From assembly GCA_019635735.1 (NCBI GenBank), contig JAHBYX010000006.1, positions 1-64,000 on the forward strand: DNA of 64,000 bases, given 5' to 3'. Each line of letters begins with the position of its first letter. Position 1 is the stretch's first letter. Under the pieces are notes generated by a model. That model was not told where the DNA came from and ran no database searches. It saw only the letters and a program-made list of their open reading frames with translations. The DNA comes from Mesorhizobium sp. Its GTDB lineage: Bacteria > Pseudomonadota > Alphaproteobacteria > Rhizobiales > Rhizobiaceae. Both the position numbers and the translations under genes were made by a program. Shown piece after piece: positions 1 to 9,368 of the stretch.

Positions 1-90
1 AGACGTTCACTATTTCGCCTGGGAGGCGCGGCGCGACACGTCGTGAGGGGGCGACGGTCCATCCCCCGCGCGTATCCTCCCCACGCGCGA

Positions 91-194
91 CGTCATCCTC
101 GGCCTTGTCCCGAGGATCTGCCGTCGCTCGCCCGTATCAGAGCCGCCCTTCGCATCGACGCCGGCAGATCCTCGGCTCAAGGCCGAGGATGACG
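91..194. repeat. Large imperfect inverted repeat (33-bp arms)
   Basis: Arms at 91-123 and 162-194 are reverse complements at 31 of 33 positions, separated by a 38-bp loop. Each arm itself carries the smaller palindromic core CCTCGG...CCGAGG. This matches the style of dispersed palindromic elements common between genes of Rhizobiales. It lies just beyond the 3' end of the minus-strand gene that ends at 235, where a transcript would fold it into a long hairpin. The first 90 bases of the window show no gene. Confidence 0.8.
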
Positions 195-234
195 GCGATG
201 GATGGCCGGGGCACCCTACTGCCCTAATGCCCTG

Positions 235-747
235 CTAATGCCCGCCCTTCGGCTTCGCGTCATGCCCGCCCGCCGGCCCGCCGCCACTAGCCTTGACCTC
301 GGCGTGGTCGATCTCGGCCAGCATGCGCTCGCACGAGGCTTCCGTCACCGTGCCGGCGCGGCGCAGGGCGGCCTGCCACGACATCGACACGAGCATTCCG
401 TCATGCGCGGCTTCCGCGTCGGACGCCTGCTTCAGCGCCGCGACCTCGAGCCCGCCGCAGCGCGATTTGAGCAGCTGGGAAAGCGCGAAACTGTAGGTGG
501 CCGAGGTCTCGGCGTCGGCTTCGGCCTTCAGCGCCGCGACCTTCTGCGGGTCGACCCCGCCATGGCCCTCCGCCTCGGCCGGCGGCTGCGGCGCGGGCGC
601 CAGGAAATAGGCCCAGGCCCCGTAGCCGCCCCCGCCCAGCACGAGCAGCGGCACCAGCGCGAACAGGAGGAGCTTCACCTTCGAGCGCTTCTTGGGCGCG
701 TCGCCTGGGGTCGCGGCGGGCGCCGCCTTTGCTTTCGTTTTGGCCAT
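235..747 (-). CDS. Hypothetical membrane-anchored protein
   Basis: I do not recognise a family. The product of about 170 residues starts with a Lys/Ala-rich cytoplasmic stretch, then one strong transmembrane segment (about residues 25-47, Leu/Val/Gly-rich), then an Ala/Pro-rich linker and a helical C-terminal domain with two Cys residues, ending in a Gly/His/Lys tail. This predicts an inner-membrane protein with a small periplasmic domain. The N-terminal layout recalls FliL-like anchors but there is no FliL domain. The ATG at 747 was chosen over a GTG five codons upstream (762); neither has a clear ribosome binding site. It is divergent from the gene at 855. Confidence 0.6.
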   Translation of the reverse strand: MAKTKAKAAPAATPGDAPKKRSKVKLLLFALVPLLVLGGGGYGAWAYFLAPAPQPPAEAEGHGGVDPQKVAALKAEADAETSATYSFALSQLLKSRCGGLEVAALKQASDAEAAHDGMLVSMSWQAALRRAGTVTEASCERMLAEIDHAEVKASGGGPAGGHDAKPKGGH

Positions 748-854
748 GCCGGCTTGTTGCACGGCAGGCGTTAAATCGGCGTAAGGACGACAGTTCGAAT
801 GTTTGCCTTTCGGCGCGGCGGGCGTATGTTTGCTGCGACGGGTGGAGGGCGCCG

Positions 855-1550
855 ATGGGCGTCACGCGCAGGTCGGTTCTGGGTCTGGGCATCGCCGCCG
901 CGGCGCTGCCGGGTGTCCTGCACGCTGCTCCATCCGCTCCCGCCGCCTTCCTCGGCCAGTCGGGCGAGCCGCAGACCGGCCGCTTGGTGCTCGGCCTGCT
1001 GGTTGCCGACGACGAGGCGGCGCTGCGCCAGGCGGTGTCGGACCTGCGTGACCGGCTCTCCTACCGGCGCGTGCTGCGCCAGCGCTCGACCGACCGCTAC
1101 AAGCTTGCCTTCGCCCGCGCCCTGATCGACGCGCTCGCCAGCCGGTCCGACACGCGCTTTGCCGCCGTCGCCTTCGACCTGCCGTCCTGGCCGAAGCGCG
1201 GCGCGGCGCACGACCGGCTGGTGCGCGCCGCACTGGCCGAGGCCCTGGCCGATGCCCCGGCGGGAGCCACGGTCAGCCTCGTCGACAATGGCGACCGCGC
1301 CGCCATCGGCACGCTGGTCCATGCCCTGCCGTCGCCGCCGCGCCCGCTGCGCTATGCCCGGATCGGCGACGACGACCTGCTGCAGGTCGCGGCACTGCTG
1401 ACCGGGCTCGCCAATCCGTCGGGGGCGCGCAGCCGCTCGACAAAGGGCGAGCTCGTCGTGCATCTGAGGCTGTCGCTCGGCGTCGGCGAAATCTCGGCAC
1501 GCGCACTGTCGCGCCATCCGCGGTTTTCGGTGAGGCAGGCAAGGATCTGA
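855..1550 (+). CDS. Secreted hypothetical protein with Tat-like signal
   Basis: No family recognised. The 231-residue product begins with a twin-arginine-like signal (TRRSVLGLG) followed by a hydrophobic stretch and an AHA-type cleavage region near residue 25, so export to the periplasm is likely. The rest is Ala/Arg/Leu-rich alpha/beta sequence without a motif I can assign. The ATG at 855 was chosen because it starts the signal peptide and has a GGAGG site upstream (844-848); the longer open frame from a TTG at 729 would place 42 unrelated residues before the signal. The gene stands alone between divergent and convergent neighbours. Confidence 0.65.
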   Translation: MGVTRRSVLGLGIAAAALPGVLHAAPSAPAAFLGQSGEPQTGRLVLGLLVADDEAALRQAVSDLRDRLSYRRVLRQRSTDRYKLAFARALIDALASRSDTRFAAVAFDLPSWPKRGAAHDRLVRAALAEALADAPAGATVSLVDNGDRAAIGTLVHALPSPPRPLRYARIGDDDLLQVAALLTGLANPSGARSRSTKGELVVHLRLSLGVGEISARALSRHPRFSVRQARI

Positions 1551-1640
1551 GGCGCGCCGGCGGAAGCCGTCCCAGTCGCAAAGCCACTAACGAGGGCAAC
1601 CACCGGCGCGGCCCGATCAGGCGCCCGGCCGCGGCACCTG

Positions 1641-2384
1641 TCAATAGCGCCGCTTGCGCACCCGGTCGCGGCCGAGGCCGGTTTCGTCCAGCAGCCCGGC
1701 CCGCTTGGCGTGGTAGTAGTAGCCCGACTGGTAGAGCCGGTCCGCCTTGCGCTCGTCACCGCCGGCGACGAGGTAGGCCCCGCGCAGGTATTTCACCGAG
1801 TAGATCAGGTTGGTCTCGGCATCGAGCAGCCCGGAGGCCGAGCCGCGATAGCCCATGCCGCGCGCCGTCTGGTGCTTGATCTGCATCAGCCCCCAATGGC
1901 CGCGGTTGTAGGCTTTCGGGTTGAAGTTGCTCTCGCGCTTCACGACCTTGCGCACGAAGGCCTCGGGCAGGTCGTAGTGGCGTGCATATTTGGCGATCAG
2001 CGCATCGACCGGCGCGCCCGACGAAGGCGGCGGCGGCGGCGCGAAGGCGGCGAGCTTGACCTCGCCGGCGGATGGCTGCTCGGGAGCCGCGATCGCGGCC
2101 GGGGCGGAGGTCCGCGTCGGTGCTGCCATCGCCACCTGCGACAGCCGCTCGGGCGACGGCTGCATGGCAAGCCGGTCGCCCTTCGGCGCGGCTCTTTCCG
2201 CGGCGGTGGGAGCGAGCGGCAGTCCCGCGAAATCCTCCGCCGCCGCGTCGATGTCGGCTTCGGCGAGCGCGCTCGCCTGCGGCTGGAGCGAGGGTTGTGG
2301 CGCGAGCGACGCGAGATCGCCGGAAACGCAGCCCGACGTCAGGCTGGCCGCGGCGGCGAGAAGGAGAAAACGGCGGACGGACAG
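1641..2384 (-). CDS. Lytic transglycosylase (SLT domain) lipoprotein
   Basis: Predicted murein lytic transglycosylase that cleaves peptidoglycan glycan strands in the periplasm. Visible: a lipoprotein signal with lipobox LTSGC, an Ala/Pro-rich linker of about 100 residues, then a C-terminal SLT (goose-lysozyme-like) domain with the catalytic Glu in VKRESNFNPKA, followed by GHWGLMQIKHQTA and the paired tyrosines of the family (YLRGAY, YQSGYYY). The start is uncertain. No ATG, GTG or TTG lies close upstream of the signal peptide; the coordinate given uses a CTG that gives a short n-region, while the open frame runs back to an ATG at 2795, deep inside the divergent ogt gene. The SLT assignment itself is firm. 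Confidence 0.8.
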   Translation of the reverse strand: MSVRRFLLLAAAASLTSGCVSGDLASLAPQPSLQPQASALAEADIDAAAEDFAGLPLAPTAAERAAPKGDRLAMQPSPERLSQVAMAAPTRTSAPAAIAAPEQPSAGEVKLAAFAPPPPPSSGAPVDALIAKYARHYDLPEAFVRKVVKRESNFNPKAYNRGHWGLMQIKHQTARGMGYRGSASGLLDAETNLIYSVKYLRGAYLVAGGDERKADRLYQSGYYYHAKRAGLLDETGLGRDRVRKRRY

Positions 2385-2586
2385 CGCAGAGCTCCGGGTC
2401 GATGGCGTGTGACCCGAATGCAGCCAATTTCTGGCGGGAATGAGACGAGACCCGCGAATCGGCGTCACGATCGGCCAAGATGCAGCGCGCGGTGCAATCC
2501 CCGGCTTCTCGCCTGGCAAATGTTCACGGATTGTTCGATCGCGAGACTCGCTGTAGAATTGTTTCTTCGTCTCGTGGAGACCGCCG

Positions 2587-3255
<669 letters not shown>

Positions 3256-3256
3256 C

Positions 3257-3565
3257 CTACTCATCGAACGGATAATACGTCCTCTGCATGCATTTCAGCA
3301 CGCGGCAGCGGTTGGTGCCGGCGGTCGGCACCACTTCGAGCTTGGCGTATTCGCCGGGCCGGCAGTAGCCCCCATGCGCGACATAGCGGTCGTAGAGCGG
3401 CAGCGAGGGATTTCGCGCGGAACGGTAGCGCAGGATCACCGCCCCCTCCTCCTGGATCCGGCTCTGTGCCTCGCCGCATGACATCTGCGTTGAGTTGTAG
3501 CGCGATATGGCGTGCGCGGGCAGCGCTGTCGCCACCAGGGTGAGCGCGATGAGTGCGGTTCGCAT
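3257..3565 (-). CDS. Small secreted hypothetical protein
   Basis: No named family. The 102-residue product has a clear Sec signal peptide (hydrophobic core to about residue 19, cleavage after AHA) and a mature part of about 83 residues with four to five cysteines (CGEAQ, YCRPGEY, CRVLKC), compatible with a small disulfide-stabilised periplasmic protein. The pattern of Cys, Arg and Tyr resembles short conserved hypothetical proteins of Rhizobiales. An AGGAGG-like site lies just before the ATG. It is convergent with ogt. Confidence 0.75.
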   Translation of the reverse strand: MRTALIALTLVATALPAHAISRYNSTQMSCGEAQSRIQEEGAVILRYRSARNPSLPLYDRYVAHGGYCRPGEYAKLEVVPTAGTNRCRVLKCMQRTYYPFDE

Positions 3566-3931
3566 GTTAGCCTCCTCGACCTGCTGGAGCGTCAGTCAAG
3601 ACCCCCATCGTGTCGGAGATAGGGCGCCCGCATGCCCTTGCAACCGCGTCGCCCTGCACCCATATGCTGTCCAGCGGCATTCGCGGGATAACCTCCTTCC
3701 CGCTCGAATGCCGGGCGCAGCCGCGGAGGCCACGAGTGGCCGGAGCGCTGCGCCAGTCTGGCGGCCTCTCCCGGCGCGCGGCGGGCCACGGTTCGCACGC
3801 TTTCTGCAAGTCACGGATGTACTGACGGCGGAGCGCAACGCGCGCCTCCCGCTGCCTCGAGATCGCTCAGGCGGTCCGGCGGCGGGCGGAGATGGCGGCC
3901 GGGCAACGCTTTGACCGACAGGCAGCTTGGA
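3566..3931. other. Intergenic region, no supported gene
   Basis: About 365 bases between the secreted protein and the sensor kinase. Short open frames exist on both strands but none has a convincing start, ribosome binding site or protein-like composition. No terminator with a T-run and no tRNA-like fold was seen. Confidence 0.5.
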
Positions 3932-4954
3932 TCAGTCCGCTTCCGACGCGACCACCGTCTCGACGGGCGCGACGAGCTTCCACGTCATCCGGTCGGCTTC
4001 GCGCTTCATGGTCGCGTGGCCGGCAAGGGCCTGCGGCGCCACCCGTTGCAGCACCACCGTGCCGAAGCCCTTGCGCGACGCGTCGAAGCGTCGTTCACCC
4101 GCCATCGGCGGAAACCGTTCCTCCCAGGTCAGGTGAAGATCGTTGAGCCCGTCCGGCCTCGGAGTGATCTTCCAGTCGATCTCAAGCCGTCCCGCATCGG
4201 ACGCCAGCGCGCCATATTTAGCGGAGTTCGTGCCGAGTTCATGCAGCGCCATGCCGAGGTGTTGCACGGCGTTGGCGCTCAGCCTTATTGCCGGACCCTC
4301 GATCCTGGTCTGGTTCTCCCTGCCGAAGGGCTTCAGGTGCTCTTCGACCAGTTCGGCGAGCGACGCGCCGACCCAGTCCGAATTGACCAGCAGGTCATGC
4401 GAGCGCGACAGCGCCATGATGCGGTCGCGCACGCGCTGCTCGAATTCCTGCGGATCCGTGGTACGCCTGCCCGTCTCGCGCACCATGGAGAGGATCACGG
4501 CGAACTGGTTCTTCACCCGATGGTTCACCTCGCGCATCAGCAGGCGGATGCGCCGCTCGCTTTCCTTGGCGGCGGTGATGTCGCGGGCGATCTTGGAAGC
4601 TCCGACGATCTGCCCGGCCGGCCCGCGGATCGGCGACACGGTCAGCGACACGGGCACCCGCGTGCCGTCCTTGCGGACGCGGATCGTATCGAAGGTCGGC
4701 ATCGGCTCGCCGCGGCGAATCCGGGCCATGATCTCGACCTCCTCCATATGCCGGTCTTCCGGAATGAGCATCAGCACCGAGCGCCCTATCGCCTCTTCGG
4801 CGGTGTAGCCGAACAAACGCTCTGCGGCGCGGTTCCAGCTGGTAATGATGCTGTTCAGATCCTTGCTGACGATGGCGTCGAACGAGGAATCGACGATAGC
4901 GGCAAGATAGGCGTCCGCCGTCGCCAAAGACATGGGAATATCACCGGTTTTCAT
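3932..4954 (-). CDS. PAS-domain sensor histidine kinase, HWE family
   Basis: Two-component sensor kinase, 340 residues, apparently soluble. Residues about 14-130 form a PAS domain (WNRAAERLFGYT, then GTRVPVSLTVSPIR and the C-cap IARDITAAKESE). The phosphoacceptor block is EVNHRVKNQ with His145, typical of the HWE/HisKA_2 class, which is abundant in Rhizobiales. The ATP-binding region follows, with LGMALHELGTNSAKYGAL as the N-box and a glycine-poor C-terminal lid (GFGTVVLQ). The input signal is unknown. No response regulator is adjacent; such kinases often work with unlinked partners. An in-frame ATG seven codons downstream (4933) is an alternative start. Confidence 0.88.
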   Translation of the reverse strand: MKTGDIPMSLATADAYLAAIVDSSFDAIVSKDLNSIITSWNRAAERLFGYTAEEAIGRSVLMLIPEDRHMEEVEIMARIRRGEPMPTFDTIRVRKDGTRVPVSLTVSPIRGPAGQIVGASKIARDITAAKESERRIRLLMREVNHRVKNQFAVILSMVRETGRRTTDPQEFEQRVRDRIMALSRSHDLLVNSDWVGASLAELVEEHLKPFGRENQTRIEGPAIRLSANAVQHLGMALHELGTNSAKYGALASDAGRLEIDWKITPRPDGLNDLHLTWEERFPPMAGERRFDASRKGFGTVVLQRVAPQALAGHATMKREADRMTWKLVAPVETVVASEAD

Positions 4955-5021
4955 TGCCGTTGGTTAGCCCCTGTCGCCACGCCCGGCAACTAAATATGAC
5001 AATTCCGCCGCAGGCGTGCCC

Positions 5022-6104
5022 TCAGATCCGCCGGCCGCTTGATGCGTCGAAGAGATGAGCCATGCCGGGCTGGATCGAAAGCGGCAGGCGGTCGCCGACA
5101 TTCACTCGCGTCGAACCGGGCAGGCGCACCACGAGTTCGCCTCCTCCGGGCTTGCCGCCCGCGACGTGGCCGTGCGCCAGCGTGTCGGCGCCGAGCGTCT
5201 CGATCACCGAGACATCGAGCAGGAGATCCGCGTCGGTCTCTGGCGCAGGACTCATGTGCTCGGGCCGGACGCCGAGCAGGATGTCTCGCCCGGCTTCCGG
5301 CGTCGACATTTCGCGCAGCTTGACCGAGCCGCCGCCGGCAAGGTCGAGTCCGGCCTCGCCGGTGCTCTTCGCCTTCATCAGGTTCATGGCCGGCGACCCG
5401 ATGAAGCCTGCGACGAAGGTCGACGCCGGCCGCTCGTAGACGGCGATCGGCGTATCGATCTGCTCCGCCCTGCCCTCGTTCATCACCACCAGCACGTCGG
5501 CCAGCGTCATCGCCTCGACCTGGTCGTGGGTGACATAGACCGAGGTGACGCCCAGCGTCTGCTGCAGCTTCTTGATCTCGATCCGCATCTGGCCGCGCAA
5601 CTTGGCGTCGAGGTTGGACAGCGGCTCATCGAACAGGAACACCTGCGGCTTGCGCACGATCGCACGGCCCATTGCGACCCGCTGGCGCTGGCCGCCGGAG
5701 AGTTGGCGCGGCTTGCGGTCCAGGAAGCTCTCGATGGCGAGGATGCGCGCGGCCTCCTTCACGCGGGCGTCGATCTCGGCTTTCGGCGTGCCGCGGTTCT
5801 TCAGTCCGTAGGCCATGTTGTCGTAGACCGACATGTGCGGATAGAGCGCATAAGACTGGAACACCATCGCGATGTCGCGATCGGCCGGCTCTACCTGGTT
5901 GACCACCTTCGGCCCTATCGAAACCGTCCCCGAGGTGATGGACTCGAGCCCCGCGATCATGCGGATCAAGGTCGACTTGCCGCAGCCGGAAGGTCCGACC
6001 AGCACGCAGAGCTTGCCGTCGGGTATTTCGATCGAGATGCCCTTCACGGCTTCGACATTACCCGGATAGACCTTGCGCACATCCTTGAGGGTCACCTCGG
6101 CCAT
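5022..6104 (-). CDS. ugpC: sn-glycerol-3-phosphate ABC importer, ATP-binding subunit
   Basis: Cytoplasmic ATPase of the UgpBAEC importer (CUT1/MalK-like). Visible in order: Walker [11 protein letters not shown]-loop region [11 protein letters not shown], signature [14 protein letters not shown], Walker [14 protein letters not shown] and the H-loop VTHDQ, followed by a C-terminal OB/TOBE regulatory domain ending near residue 350. The 360-residue length fits MalK/UgpC proteins. The ATG directly follows the ugpE stop codon (no gap), so translation is probably coupled. It is the last gene of the ugpB-A-E-C operon; assignment as UgpC rather than another CUT1 ATPase rests on this context. Confidence 0.92.
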   Translation of the reverse strand: MAEVTLKDVRKVYPGNVEAVKGISIEIPDGKLCVLVGPSGCGKSTLIRMIAGLESITSGTVSIGPKVVNQVEPADRDIAMVFQSYALYPHMSVYDNMAYGLKNRGTPKAEIDARVKEAARILAIESFLDRKPRQLSGGQRQRVAMGRAIVRKPQVFLFDEPLSNLDAKLRGQMRIEIKKLQQTLGVTSVYVTHDQVEAMTLADVLVVMNEGRAEQIDTPIAVYERPASTFVAGFIGSPAMNLMKAKSTGEAGLDLAGGGSVKLREMSTPEAGRDILLGVRPEHMSPAPETDADLLLDVSVIETLGADTLAHGHVAGGKPGGGELVVRLPGSTRVNVGDRLPLSIQPGMAHLFDASSGRRI

Positions 6105-6953
6105 TTACTTCTCCGACTCCACGAGGCCCTTCACGAACCAGCGCTGCATCAGCACGACCACCAGGATCGGCGGCAGAATGGCGAGCACACAGGTCACCAT
6201 GACGAGATGCCATTCGGTGTCCGCATCCGCGAACGAGATCATCTTCCTCAGCGCGATGACGATCGTGTTCATCTGGTTGTCGTTGGTGACGAGCAGCGGC
6301 CAGAGATATTGCGTCCAGCCGTAGATGAACAGGATGACGAACAGCGCGGCGATGTTGGTGCGGCTGAGCGGCAGCAGGATGTCCTTGAAGAAGCGCCACG
6401 GCCCCGCCCCGTCGACGCGGGCTGCCTCGACCAGTTCGCCGGGAATCGTCAGGAAGAACTGCCGGAACAGGAGTGTCGCGGTGGCTGAGGCCATCAGCGG
6501 CAGGGTGAGGCCGGTATAGGTGTCGATCAGGCCGAGATCGACCATGACCTTGTAGGTCGGCAGGATCCTCACCTCGACCGGCAGCATCAGCGTGATGAAG
6601 ATCAGCCAGAAGGCCGTCATCCGGAACGGGAACTTGAAGAACACGATCGCATAGGCCGACAGGATCGAGATGCAGATCTTGCCCACCGCCACAGCGAGCG
6701 CGACGATCGTGGTGTTCAAGAGCAACCGGTCGACGCCCACCCCGCCGATCCGGCCGATGCCGCCGAACAGCGCCTGCCAGTAGTTCGTGAAGAACTCCTT
6801 GCCCGGAAGAAGCGGCAGCGGCGGGCGCAGGATGGTCTGCAGCGTGTGTGTCGACGCCACGAACGTGTAGTAGATGGGAAAAGCCACCACCAGGATGCCC
6901 AACACGAGCACTAGGTGCGCGATCAGCCGACGGATGGGAGCGTTCTCGATCAT
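6105..6953 (-). CDS. ugpE: sn-glycerol-3-phosphate ABC importer, permease UgpE
   Basis: Inner-membrane permease, 282 residues, with six predicted transmembrane segments and the EAA coupling motif in [17 protein letters not shown], which contacts the ATPase. The start at 6953 overlaps the ugpA stop as ATGA. Length and the conserved [11 protein letters not shown] and WTQYLWPLL stretches fit UgpE of alphaproteobacteria. The open frame continues far upstream inside ugpA in another register and that part is not coding. Confidence 0.92.
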   Translation of the reverse strand: MIENAPIRRLIAHLVLVLGILVVAFPIYYTFVASTHTLQTILRPPLPLLPGKEFFTNYWQALFGGIGRIGGVGVDRLLLNTTIVALAVAVGKICISILSAYAIVFFKFPFRMTAFWLIFITLMLPVEVRILPTYKVMVDLGLIDTYTGLTLPLMASATATLLFRQFFLTIPGELVEAARVDGAGPWRFFKDILLPLSRTNIAALFVILFIYGWTQYLWPLLVTNDNQMNTIVIALRKMISFADADTEWHLVMVTCVLAILPPILVVVLMQRWFVKGLVESEK

Positions 6954-7834
6954 CCGTAATGCACCCTGCGCTCGACATAGCGGAACTGCACCGCGGTCAG
7001 CGCGATGACGATCACCATCAGGATCACCGACTGGGCGGCGCTGTCGCCGAGGATCAGGTTCACGAACCCGTCGGAATAGACTTTGTAGACCAGCGTTTCC
7101 GTCGCCTTGCCCGGCCCGCCGCCGGTGACGGCGTGGACGATGCCGAACGTGTCGAAGAAGGCATAGACTGTATTGATGACCAGCAGGAAGAAGGTCGTGG
7201 GCGCGAGCAGCGGGAAGACGATCGTCCAGAACCGCTTCGTCGGCCCCGCACCGTCGATCGCCGCCGCTTCGATCAGCGATTTGGGGATCGCCTGAAGGCC
7301 GGCGACGAAGAAGAGGAAATTGTAGCTGATCTGCTTCCAGGCGGCTGCCGAAACCAGCAGCACCATCGCCTGGTTGCCGTTGAGCAGCGGGTCCCAGTTG
7401 TAGCCGGTCGCACGCAGTATATAGGCAAACGAACCCATCGTCGGGTTGAACATGAACAGCCACAGCATGCCGGCGATGGCGGGTGCGACAGCATAGGGCC
7501 AGATCAGCAGCGTGCGGTAGACGCCGCGCCCGCGCACGACCCGATCGGCCATCACCGCGAGCACCAGCGCCACGCCCATCGAGATGACGGCGGTCGCGAC
7601 CGCGAAGATGAGGGTCACGTTCAGCGAATTCAGATAGTTCGGATCGCGAAGAACCTTGGCGAAGTTCTGGAACCAGACGAACTTCGTCGATAAGCCGAAC
7701 GGGTCTTCCCGCAGCATCGACTGGTAGAGCGCCTGGCTGGCGGGCCAATAGAAGAAGACGAGCGTGATGGCGAGCTGCGGCGCCAGCAGCAGGTAGGGCA
7801 AGACCTTGTTGGGGAAGGTGACGCGCGGGGACAA
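6950..7834 (-). CDS. ugpA: sn-glycerol-3-phosphate ABC importer, permease UgpA
   Basis: Partner permease of UgpE, 294 residues, six predicted membrane segments, with the EAA loop in [18 protein letters not shown]. The frame opens with a TTG at 7834 and no ATG or GTG precedes it, so TTG is the likely start even though the ribosome binding site is weak. It lies 78 bases after ugpB; this gap holds a strong hairpin that could lower permease expression relative to the binding protein. The gene overlaps ugpE by four bases. Confidence 0.9.
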   Translation of the reverse strand: MSPRVTFPNKVLPYLLLAPQLAITLVFFYWPASQALYQSMLREDPFGLSTKFVWFQNFAKVLRDPNYLNSLNVTLIFAVATAVISMGVALVLAVMADRVVRGRGVYRTLLIWPYAVAPAIAGMLWLFMFNPTMGSFAYILRATGYNWDPLLNGNQAMVLLVSAAAWKQISYNFLFFVAGLQAIPKSLIEAAAIDGAGPTKRFWTIVFPLLAPTTFFLLVINTVYAFFDTFGIVHAVTGGGPGKATETLVYKVYSDGFVNLILGDSAAQSVILMVIVIALTAVQFRYVERRVHYG

Positions 7835-7866
7835 AAGGGTATCCAGCGTGGGTCGTTGCAGCGAAA

Positions 7867-7895
7867 CAGCGGGCCGCTCTGTGCGCGGCCCGCTG
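7867..7895 (-). terminator. Intercistronic hairpin between ugpB and ugpA
   Basis: Perfect 11-bp inverted repeat: CAGCGGGCCGC (7867-7877) and its complement (7885-7895), with a 7-base loop. On the minus strand it falls 18 bases after the ugpB stop and is followed by a weak T-rich stretch. Hairpins at this place are usual after ABC binding-protein genes, where they stabilise the upstream message or partly terminate transcription. Confidence 0.7.
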
Positions 7896-7912
7896 CAGCG
7901 GTAAGAGACCGG

Positions 7913-9229
7913 TTAGTTGCCGATCGCCTGCTGGATCGCCTCGTTGCCGCGCTTGACGGCGTTGTCGAGCGCCTGCTGCGCGGTCTGCTCGCCGGCCAGC
8001 ATCTTCTCGAATTCCTCGTTCTGGATGTCGCGCACCTGAGGCAGGTTGACGAGACGCACGCCGCGCGAGTTCTCGGTCGGCTCTTTGCCCATCATCTGCG
8101 TGATCGGGATCTTGCGGCCCGGGTTCTTCTCGTAGAAGCCGGACTCCTCGGTCGCCTTGAACGCGGCCATGGTCACCGGCAGGTAGCCCGATACCTGGTG
8201 AAGGCGCGACTGGATCTCGGTCTGCGACAGGAAGTTGAAGAACGCCGCGACGCCCTTGTATTCCTCGTCCGACTTGCCGCCGAACACCCAGAGGCTCGCG
8301 CCGCCCGGGATCGTGTTCTGCGGAGCGCCCTGCAGGTCCGGATAGTAGGGCAGCTGGCCGAGCCCGTAGTTAATGCCGGACTTGATCACGTCGCCGAGAC
8401 CGCCGGACGATTCGGTGAAGATGCCGCATTCCTGGCTGAGGAACAGCTGCTTGGCTTCCGAGGTGCGGCCGCCGTAGCGGAACACGCCTTCCTTGGCGAG
8501 GTCGGCGATCGTCTGGAAATGCTTCACGAAGGGTTCGGCATTGATCTTCAGCTCGACATCGGTGGAGGCGAGGCCGTTCTCGTGCGTGGCGTATTGCAGG
8601 TTGTTCCAGGCCGAAAAGTTCTCCAGCCCGATCCAGGTGAGCCACGTCGAGGTATAGCCGCAGGCGGCCGCGCCACTGGTCTTGATCTTGCGCGCTGCTT
8701 CGAACACTTCGGGCCAGGTCTTCGGCGGGTTTTCCGCGTCGAGCCCGGCCTTCGTGAAGATGTCCTTGTTGTAGTAGAGGATCGGCGAGGACGAGTTGTA
8801 CGGGAACGACAGCATGGTGCCGTCCGGCTTCGAATAATAGGCGACGATGCCGGGCAGGTATTGGCTCTTGTCGAAGGTCGCGCCGCCCATCGACAGGATC
8901 TCGGCGACCGGTTTCACCGCGCCTTCCGCAGCCATCATCACGCCGGTGCCGACGTCGAAGACCTGGATGATGTGGGGCGGCTGCTTGGCTCTGAACGCGG
9001 CGATGCCGGCATTCAGCGTTTCCGGATAGGTGCCCTTGAACACGGGCGTAACCTTGTACTCGGACTGGCTCTCGTTGAACTCCTTCGAGAGCGTCTCGAC
9101 GACCTCGTTGTTGGCGCCGGTCATGGCGTGCCACCAGGAGATTTCGGTGACCGCAAAGGCCGAGCCGGACATGAGGGGCAGCGCGGTGAGCGCCGTGGCG
9201 AGCGAAAGCAGTGTGGGGACTCTCATCAT
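7913..9229 (-). CDS. ugpB: sn-glycerol-3-phosphate ABC importer, substrate-binding protein
   Basis: Periplasmic binding protein, 438 residues. A Sec signal peptide ends near ...GSAFA, and the mature protein begins with the family hallmark TEISWWHAMTG, followed by the ENPPKTWPE motif shared by extracellular family-1 solute-binding proteins. It delivers glycerol-3-phosphate or its diesters to UgpAE. The start at 9229 (ATGATG) was chosen because a GGGAGAG site precedes it and because it begins the signal peptide; the frame upstream is non-coding. First gene of ugpBAEC, with a 20-bp palindrome 70 bases upstream that may be its operator. Confidence 0.93.
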   Translation of the reverse strand: MMRVPTLLSLATALTALPLMSGSAFAVTEISWWHAMTGANNEVVETLSKEFNESQSEYKVTPVFKGTYPETLNAGIAAFRAKQPPHIIQVFDVGTGVMMAAEGAVKPVAEILSMGGATFDKSQYLPGIVAYYSKPDGTMLSFPYNSSSPILYYNKDIFTKAGLDAENPPKTWPEVFEAARKIKTSGAAACGYTSTWLTWIGLENFSAWNNLQYATHENGLASTDVELKINAEPFVKHFQTIADLAKEGVFRYGGRTSEAKQLFLSQECGIFTESSGGLGDVIKSGINYGLGQLPYYPDLQGAPQNTIPGGASLWVFGGKSDEEYKGVAAFFNFLSQTEIQSRLHQVSGYLPVTMAAFKATEESGFYEKNPGRKIPITQMMGKEPTENSRGVRLVNLPQVRDIQNEEFEKMLAGEQTAQQALDNAVKRGNEAIQQAIGN

Positions 9230-9298
9230 TTCTCTCCCGTAAGATAGCCGGTTGAAGACCGGTCGTATTTGGTCGTGCTTTGTTACGGGGGGATGACA

Positions 9299-9318
9299 AC
9301 ATGCGTGGCCACGCATGT
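9299..9318. promoter_or_regulatory. Perfect 20-bp palindrome upstream of ugpB
   Basis: ACATGCGTGG at 9299-9308 is followed at once by its exact reverse complement (9309-9318). It sits 70 bases before the ugpB start, in the 139-base gap to the glutathione transferase gene, with no coding role. A dyad of this size with no spacer is a plausible operator for a dimeric repressor. On the minus strand a TTGTCA (-35-like) begins at its downstream edge. The regulator is unknown. Confidence 0.65.
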
Positions 9319-9368
9319 CCATATCAAATGTTCGGTCCTGTTTCGCTCCCGCTTCGGCTGGTTTCCAA

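Noticed and set aside
799..1644. Long open frames on both strands across the Tat-secreted gene
   Set aside because: Arg/Ala/Pro-rich shadow frames of GC-rich coding sequence; no start with a ribosome binding site and no protein-like pattern.
3567..3914. Several 70-135 residue frames between 3257 gene and the sensor kinase
   Set aside because: Conflicting frames on both strands, low-complexity Arg-rich products and no Shine-Dalgarno site.
6105..7748. A 547-residue frame covering ugpE and much of ugpA
   Set aside because: Only the last 282 residues are UgpE; the upstream part is the ugpA region read in the wrong register.
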